Shown here: piece by piece, positions 5,937 through 10,484 of the stretch
How positions within the stretch are numbered: position 1 is the first letter of the stretch
How the letters are laid out: the number at the start of each line of letters is the position of its first letter
Source of the DNA: JBBITW01 sp037440525
GTDB taxonomy: Bacteria > Desulfobacterota > BSN033 > UBA1163
Length of the DNA stretch: 10,484 nucleotides
Assembly (NCBI GenBank): GCA_037440525.1
Contig: JBBITW010000130.1
Location: 1-10,484, forward strand
Reading direction: 5' to 3'
Made by a program: the position numbers and the translations under genes
The notes under the pieces: model-generated
Seen by the model: the letters and a program-made list of their open reading frames with translations, nothing else
The model's database searches: none
Told to the model about the DNA's origin: nothing

Positions 5937-6086
5937 TTATTTTGAAATAGATTTTCTTCTTTCATTGCCGGATCTACGATCTTTGCCACTTCTCCGTTCA
6001 GGGCCCTTGTAATTTGGATCATTAAATTTTCTTCGATCCTCTCCACCTCTTCTATCCTTTCCTGAACGTCTCTCCTGAAATTCCAT
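5937..6086 (-). CDS. 49-residue arginine-rich mini-protein with RRSGxDRR repeats
   Basis: I read an intact 50-codon frame from ATG (6086) to TAA (5937). It has AAAGGAG upstream, with GGAG 9 nt before the ATG. The peptide starts MEFQERRSGKDRRGGEDRRK, continues NDPNYKGPERRSGKDRRSG, and ends NERRKSISK. Six RR pairs are spaced by SGKD, GGED or similar, in two blocks (residues about 6-20 and 30-43) joined by FNDPNYKGPE. Twelve Arg and six Lys against nine acidic residues give a net charge of about +9. There is no signal peptide or membrane segment. Similar ERRSGxDRR stretches occur in small proteins and as basic tails next to PilZ-type domains in Gram-negative bacteria (recalled, not checked). Function is unknown; nucleic-acid or nucleotide binding is only a guess. 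It lies 46 bp after the kinase gene and 46 bp before the crotonase gene. Confidence 0.75.
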   Translation of the reverse strand: MEFQERRSGKDRRGGEDRRKFNDPNYKGPERRSGKDRRSGNERRKSISK

Positions 6087-6112
6087 CTCTTCTTTCTCCT
6101 TTCCTATTTACA

Positions 6113-6140
6113 ATCTTATGAAATAGTTTATTTTATTCAA
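6113..6140 (-). promoter_or_regulatory. Weak candidate promoter before the mini-protein gene
   Basis: On the minus strand, TTGAAT (6140-6135) and TAAGAT (6118-6113) are 16 bp apart, each matching 4 of 6 consensus bases. Transcription would start about 20 nt before the ATG at 6086, leaving room for the ribosome binding site. It overlaps the end of the kinase gene. AT-rich sequence makes chance matches common, and read-through from the upstream operon is equally possible. Confidence 0.3.
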
Positions 6141-7194
6141 TTAAGGATGTCAACAACTTACATTCGCATTCAAGGGAGAGGCCATGGAGTCTTGGGAGGG
6201 AATTCAAATTAGATGTTACAAGCTTAAGATTCCGAATTGCTGAAGGTATATATTTAAGATAGGACTTAATGCCTTTCTTTAGGGCCAGAAATCCATATGC
6301 CCCGAGGCACTGCATGAGCCTTTGGGAGGATGCTTCCATGAATATAATTTTGAAATCATCCAAATCTATATCTCTCTTAGCGAGACTATAATAAAAGTAT
6401 AGCAGTTCCTTACGTTCGGCCTCCGTAAGATTTACATAAGGGTCGAAGAGGAGTGAGCCAAGATCATAGAATGGATTCCCGAGACGCATTCCCTGAAAGT
6501 CTATAAAAAAAGCTTCTCCATTATGGAGCATTACATTATGGGATTGTAAATCCCTGTGGATGAGAGAACGTTTCCCCCTGGATAGCCTCTCTGCCAGATA
6601 AGAAAGCTCCATATCAAGCTCTTTAAAATAAGGAGGCTCAAGCTCAATCCCCAAAAAATCTCTAATAAAATTATCTATGAAATATCTCTGTTCCCAGCGA
6701 TAAAGTTCAGGATCAAAAGCCTCCATCAACCTGATAGTGCCTAATGAAGGATTCTCTTCCTGAAAGGAGTGAAGTTTATATGCAATAGAAAGTATCTTCT
6801 TATATATGACCTTTCTATTCTCCCACGGAGTATCCCTTAAGGACCAGAGGTTAGTATCACCCAGATCTTCAATAAGGATAAGACAACGCACTTGGTCGTG
6901 GTGAATCAATTTAGGAACAGGTATACCAATCTTGTGAAGAAATATTGCTATATCTGCATAATAATTATTTTCAATGCGATGTGGGTCATAATGGATCAGG
7001 ATGACCGAATTCATTCCCTTCCATTTCAGACGGAAGAAATTCCTATCAGATCCTCTTTTCTCCAATGGGGAAATATTAATTGCCCCTTTGATATCCAAAA
7101 CCTCTTGAGCAAAGTTAAGGATTTCTTTTCGAGGCATAATTATCTTTCTAATATCCTCTCCCCCATCAACCCTTTTCAGCCCTAAGTCTTTCAT
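6133..7194 (-). CDS. amgK: AmgK-like anomeric sugar kinase (APH-fold phosphotransferase)
   Basis: A protein of up to 353 residues with an aminoglycoside-phosphotransferase/choline-kinase fold. The catalytic loop LIHRDLQSHN gives D215 and N220, and FFIDFQGMRLGNPFYDLGSLL gives the metal-binding D232. The IDFQ-GxxxYDLxSLL pattern is the one seen in AmgK, which phosphorylates MurNAc or GlcNAc at C1. The upstream neighbour is a MurU-like nucleotidyltransferase, its known pathway partner, so the likely job is to make MurNAc-1-phosphate for UDP-MurNAc salvage in the cytoplasm. The start is uncertain. ATG at 7194 overlaps the upstream gene by 29 nt with a weak AAGAAG. ATG at 7137 (M20) leaves a 28-nt gap, and the family-like sequence begins just after it. 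Another sugar or lipid-linked substrate cannot be excluded. Confidence 0.8.
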   Translation of the reverse strand: MKDLGLKRVDGGEDIRKIIMPRKEILNFAQEVLDIKGAINISPLEKRGSDRNFFRLKWKGMNSVILIHYDPHRIENNYYADIAIFLHKIGIPVPKLIHHDQVRCLILIEDLGDTNLWSLRDTPWENRKVIYKKILSIAYKLHSFQEENPSLGTIRLMEAFDPELYRWEQRYFIDNFIRDFLGIELEPPYFKELDMELSYLAERLSRGKRSLIHRDLQSHNVMLHNGEAFFIDFQGMRLGNPFYDLGSLLFDPYVNLTEAERKELLYFYYSLAKRDIDLDDFKIIFMEASSQRLMQCLGAYGFLALKKGIKSYLKYIPSAIRNLKLVTSNLNSLPRLHGLSLECECKLLTSLIE

Positions 7195-7885
7195 ATTCTT
7201 CTTTGGAACCTATATCATACCACTCACCTTCATCTATTACAATTCCATGTATTGAACCCAATCTTTCAGCAATCATCCTTATAAATAAAGAGATAATGGA
7301 TTCGGTTTTTCCCAATTCAAGGTAACCAAGAATAGATTTCTCAATGCTATATATACCTGTAAAGAGAAAGCTTCCAATCCCAGGATTTCCAAATCTATTT
7401 CTAATATCACATACCTCTCCGGCCTCATTAAGGCATACATTTAGAATGGGCCCATTTGTTCTTAGTGCGAGTGTAATATCAGGCCTTCTCTTTTCGTGGG
7501 TCATTAAAAGTTTCCGAAGCGGGAGATCGCTTATCACATCGCCATTATAACAGATAATTGCTTCATCATCTCCCAGGAGGTCTTCAATATTTTTTAGACC
7601 TCCGCCTGTATCAAGGAGAATCGGTTCATGACGAAAGATTATAGGTCTACCACGCCATTTCTTATCAGGGAAATTTTTCAGATAGAGATCTGCCAGATAA
7701 TGTGTATTTATAATGAATCTATCAACTCCAACCCGAATGAGATTATCCATTGCATAGGTAACTATTGGACGCCCTCCAATCTTGAGAAGTGGTTTTGGAC
7801 ATTTCTCTGTCAGGGGCAGAAGCCTTGTCCCAAGGCCTGCCCCGAGTATGAATGCTGTCTTGAACCTTCTTTTCCTAATTGACAT
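7166..7885 (-). CDS. murU: MurU-like sugar-1-phosphate nucleotidyltransferase
   Basis: A 239-residue NTP_transferase-fold enzyme. The signature AFILGAGLGTRLLPLTEKCP followed by KPL (residues 12-33) is the nucleotide-binding loop. Further motifs are DTGGGLKN, the metal-binding YNGDVISD, and EGEWYDIGS near the C-terminus. Size and motif order fit MurU, which makes UDP-MurNAc from MurNAc-1-phosphate; other hexose-1-phosphate nucleotidyltransferases (HddC- or GMP-type) look similar. The kinase encoded downstream resembles AmgK, which supports the MurU call. I chose the ATG at 7885 because it follows the permease stop by one base (TGAGATG), a classic coupling arrangement, with GGGAAGAAGAAG just upstream. 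The frame is open to an ATG at 7915, but that would add ten residues and overlap the permease gene by 29 nt. Confidence 0.82.
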   Translation of the reverse strand: MSIRKRRFKTAFILGAGLGTRLLPLTEKCPKPLLKIGGRPIVTYAMDNLIRVGVDRFIINTHYLADLYLKNFPDKKWRGRPIIFRHEPILLDTGGGLKNIEDLLGDDEAIICYNGDVISDLPLRKLLMTHEKRRPDITLALRTNGPILNVCLNEAGEVCDIRNRFGNPGIGSFLFTGIYSIEKSILGYLELGKTESIISLFIRMIAERLGSIHGIVIDEGEWYDIGSKEEYERLRAEKG

Positions 7886-7886
7886 C

Positions 7887-9167
7887 TCACTTCTTCTTCC
7901 CAAATTCTGGATCAATCTTCACCAATCCTGTAACAATGAAACCGGGTATCGTTGAAATCATAACCCATAGAAAATAGTTTTTATAGCCAAGTTGTTGCTG
8001 TAACCAGCCACTCATCATCACAGGGACCATCATCCCAAGTGCCATTATTCCTGTTGAGATGGCAAAATTGACCGTTTTATATCTACCCTCTGAGGCCATA
8101 ATCATAAACATCGTATAGGCTGTAAAGCCAAAACCATAACCGAATTGCTCAATAGCTACACAGAGGTTAATTATATGGAAGCTCTTAGGCATTACCTGTG
8201 ATAGATAGACATAGACAAGATCAGGAAGATGGACAGCCGATACCATAATCCATATCCAGAACTTTAACCCCTTTTTATAAATTGCATATCCTCCTAAAAG
8301 GCCTCCTAATATCAGAGAGAGAACACCCACTGAACCATATATAATCCCAACCTCTGATGTTGTAAGTCCTAACCCTCCCTCTGTATTTGGATCGAGGAGA
8401 AATGGAGCAATGATCTTTACGATCTGTGTCTCAGAAAAACGATAAAAAATAAAAAAGGCAAGTATATTCATAATACCCTTTCTCTTAAAGAAAAGAGAAA
8501 AGGTATGAAAAAACTCACGTAGTGAAGATCCCAAATAGTTACTGGAGGGAGGACGATCTTCAACTGGATAGGGGAGGATGAAAATATGATAAATCATGAG
8601 TGAGAAGAAGATAATGGCTAAAAAAAATAACCCGAGAGACCAGGCTCTGGCAATACTATCATAACTTGCCTCAAGGCTCCCTATAAATATCACGAGCCCT
8701 CCTTTTACTGCAATCGTAGCAATTCTATAAAAGGTTGTCCTCACACCAATAAAGGCTGCCTGTGATGATTCTGAAAGTCCGAGCATATAAAAACCATCAG
8801 CAGCGGTATCATGGGTTGCCGAGCTGAAGGCCATGAGCCAGAAGAAGGCAAGGGTATACTGGAAAAATTTATTTAAAGGAATGGTAAATGCAATCGACGC
8901 AATGGATGAAGAGATTATAAGCTCCATAAGAACAATCCAGTAGCGCTTTGTCCTCATTAGATCTACAAAAGGACTCCAGAGTGGTTTTATGATCCATGGA
9001 AGATAGAGCCATCCTGTATAAAAGGCTATATCCTTAGTCGATACACCGAGGCGTTTATAGAGGATGACCGAAACTGTCATCGCAAGTGTGTAGGGAATCC
9101 CTTCGGCAATGTATAAAGATGGAACCCATAGCCAGGGGTTTTGAAAATCTCTTCTTTTTATGCCCAT
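7887..9167 (-). CDS. ampG: AmpG-like muropeptide permease (major facilitator superfamily)
   Basis: A 426-residue inner-membrane transporter with about 12 hydrophobic helices and no signal peptide. AmpG/acetyl-CoA-transporter-group features are visible: IAEGIPYTLAMTVSVILYKR at the N-terminus, the loop LPWIIKPLWSPFVDLMRTKR after helix 2, FSSATHDTAADGFYM, and GYGFGFTAYTMFMIMASEGR in the C-terminal half. AmpG proteins import anhydromuropeptides or free amino sugars released from the wall. The neighbours (a SpoIID-type protein upstream, MurU- and AmgK-like enzymes downstream) support a wall-sugar cargo. Its ATG is 2 nt after the SpoIID stop and lacks its own ribosome binding site, so translation is probably coupled. 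Exact cargo (GlcNAc-anhMurNAc, MurNAc or peptide-bearing) is not decidable. Confidence 0.88.
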   Translation of the reverse strand: MGIKRRDFQNPWLWVPSLYIAEGIPYTLAMTVSVILYKRLGVSTKDIAFYTGWLYLPWIIKPLWSPFVDLMRTKRYWIVLMELIISSSIASIAFTIPLNKFFQYTLAFFWLMAFSSATHDTAADGFYMLGLSESSQAAFIGVRTTFYRIATIAVKGGLVIFIGSLEASYDSIARAWSLGLFFLAIIFFSLMIYHIFILPYPVEDRPPSSNYLGSSLREFFHTFSLFFKRKGIMNILAFFIFYRFSETQIVKIIAPFLLDPNTEGGLGLTTSEVGIIYGSVGVLSLILGGLLGGYAIYKKGLKFWIWIMVSAVHLPDLVYVYLSQVMPKSFHIINLCVAIEQFGYGFGFTAYTMFMIMASEGRYKTVNFAISTGIMALGMMVPVMMSGWLQQQLGYKNYFLWVMISTIPGFIVTGLVKIDPEFGKKK

Positions 9168-9169
9168 AA

Positions 9170-10484
9170 CTAATAAATCTTCTTTATCTTCGTCTCAGGG
9201 AAATAATGTCTCAATATCTCTTCCATTGAGAATCCCCTCAAGGCCATAACTGATGCACCTATCTGACATAGCCCTACACCATGTCCCCAGCCTGCGCCAT
9301 GAAATATAAAACGCTCGGTCTCTCCCTGACTATTATACCCCTTTTTTACAATGAATGCGCTACTATTGAGGTGGGTACGAGAAAGCCAGCGCCTTATCTC
9401 AAGCTCTTTACCAACAATCACAGCCCTTTCTGACCCGACAATCTTTAAACGAAATATCCTGCCAGAAGGCCCACGATTAAGAGGTATGATTTCATTAAGG
9501 TTTCCAAAATCAATGCCTGACTTTTCTTTTATGATATCTTCTAACTCCTTACGGGTATATTCTACTCTCCAGCGAAAAAAGTCCTCTGTCTTTTGATCTA
9601 TCTCAGGAAGAATCTTATGGAGAATCTCCTCGTCTTTGACATTACAGTAAGCCTCGGGCTCCGATAGAATCCACCTGATAGCCTCTTCCTCACTTATAAT
9701 TTTAGGATATGAAAATGATGAGTCTACTATGCCTTCGAGATAAGGAAATCTTCTATCATCCCATGCTGTATTGAACCTCTCTGTAATTCCTCCACATGCC
9801 TTTGAATATCGGGCGTCACAGACTTCATCCTGATATGTTAGAACCAATCCAGAGGTCTCCTCAACTGCCTTTGCTGGCCCTCTTGACCCACTCCTCTTAA
9901 TCCCGTGATAACGCTGGCAGTGGTCATCACAGCAGACATCGTATAGTTCGTGTTCCTCCTGATCATACCATTTTATAATCTCTCCTTCTTCAACTTTTTC
10001 TTTTAATCCCTTCTTCTCCTTTCGGGAGATAGTCTTAAGCAACCAACTCCGGGAGAGGACAGCATGAACCTTCAAGAATTCAAAAGGAGAAGAGGCATTC
10101 ATCTCCGAGGTAATAACACTTTTTAGATAATCTTCAACTGGGATTCTGTTTATTGCGGAGATTGATTTATGGTTTTTAAGCTGGAAAATGAGTTCTCCCT
10201 CAAAGGTAAGATCACTCCTTTTCTCCCAGTGAAAGTCCTTCCCGATCGGAACATCAAATAGGGTGAATGTAGAGCCCTTTTCAGGTATTAGACGGATTGA
10301 TGAGAGGCCGAAGACCTTACGATCATTAGAATCGCAAAAGATGAAGCCTCCCTCTTTGGTCTCTACTGAAAAACGCCCTGAGATAAGACCAAATCCATTT
10401 ACCTGGAAATTTCCATTAAGAAAACCCGATATTTCGGGTTTTCCATCAATAATACCTATTTTGACATCTGGCTGTTTTTTCAAT
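9170..10484 (-). CDS. SpoIID/LytB-domain protein, 5' end beyond the window
   Basis: At least 437 residues of a SpoIID/LytB-type protein; the frame stays open to the window edge. The only start in view is a TTG at 10483, so the true start and any signal peptide probably lie outside. Domain features: IPVEDYLKSVITSEMNAS, with E127 (counted from that TTG) matching the catalytic glutamate of SpoIID lytic transglycosylases; the cysteine/histidine cluster YDVCCDDHCQRYHG (about 181-194); YSKACGGITE (C230); and the C-terminal GWGHGVGLCQIGASVMALRG. SpoIID cleaves denuded glycan strands, leaving 1,6-anhydroMurNAc ends. No sporulation gene is nearby; the tightly coupled AmpG-like gene suggests a role in wall turnover and recycling. 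The domain starts very near the visible N-terminus, so little of the mature protein is missing. Confidence 0.88.
   Translation of the reverse strand, partial: LKKQPDVKIGIIDGKPEISGFLNGNFQVNGFGLISGRFSVETKEGGFIFCDSNDRKVFGLSSIRLIPEKGSTFTLFDVPIGKDFHWEKRSDLTFEGELIFQLKNHKSISAINRIPVEDYLKSVITSEMNASSPFEFLKVHAVLSRSWLLKTISRKEKKGLKEKVEEGEIIKWYDQEEHELYDVCCDDHCQRYHGIKRSGSRGPAKAVEETSGLVLTYQDEVCDARYSKACGGITERFNTAWDDRRFPYLEGIVDSSFSYPKIISEEEAIRWILSEPEAYCNVKDEEILHKILPEIDQKTEDFFRWRVEYTRKELEDIIKEKSGIDFGNLNEIIPLNRGPSGRIFRLKIVGSERAVIVGKELEIRRWLSRTHLNSSAFIVKKGYNSQGETERFIFHGAGWGHGVGLCQIGASVMALRGFSMEEILRHYFPETKIKKIY

Noticed and set aside
7628..7882. Plus-strand frame of 84 codons with several cysteines
   Set aside because: It is antisense to the MurU-like gene, whose nucleotide-binding motifs are intact; the cysteines look incidental.
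9170..10484. Evidence for a spore-forming host from SpoIID
   Set aside because: SpoIID/LytB domains are widespread in non-sporulating bacteria, and the neighbours are recycling-type genes with no sporulation genes in view.

Overview
The window reads as AT-rich chromosomal DNA from a Gram-negative bacterium. The gene content (pyruvoyl arginine decarboxylase, the carboxyspermidine route, an AmpG/MurU/AmgK-type recycling set, and a mini-protein of RRSGxDRR repeats) would fit a Desulfobacterota/Nitrospirota-like or related lineage. This is inference from gene families; no marker gene here fixes the taxon. There are no rRNA, tRNA, CRISPR, transposase or phage genes.

Left half, plus strand (about 184-5069): a complete local polyamine module in two transcription units. 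Unit 1 holds an XRE-cupin regulator, a carboxyspermidine-dehydrogenase-like enzyme and a carboxyspermidine-decarboxylase-like enzyme. Unit 2 holds a pyruvoyl-dependent arginine decarboxylase and an agmatinase-family ureohydrolase. Together they can convert arginine to spermidine without S-adenosylmethionine, using aspartate semialdehyde as aminopropyl donor. The order of the last steps is open: putrescine first, or carboxyaminopropylagmatine first. The two units are preceded by a duplicated block of about 120 bp that carries a sigma70-like promoter and a palindromic candidate operator. This suggests one autoregulated regulon run by the XRE-cupin protein.

Right half, minus strand (10484 to 5102): a SpoIID/LytB-type protein (cut by the window edge), an AmpG-like permease, a MurU-like nucleotidyltransferase and an AmgK-like sugar kinase, separated by 2 nt, 1 nt and a short overlap or gap. 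They read as a cell-wall cutting, import and recycling operon feeding UDP-MurNAc. Downstream on the same strand lie a 49-residue arginine-rich repeat mini-protein at 5937-6086 and a crotonase-family protein whose two usual hydratase glutamates are replaced.

The two halves converge on a perfect hairpin at 5071-5093. Non-coding stretches of interest are a tandem/inverted intergenic repeat at 21-102, a possible three-way-junction RNA at 3339-3412, and the two regulatory blocks.
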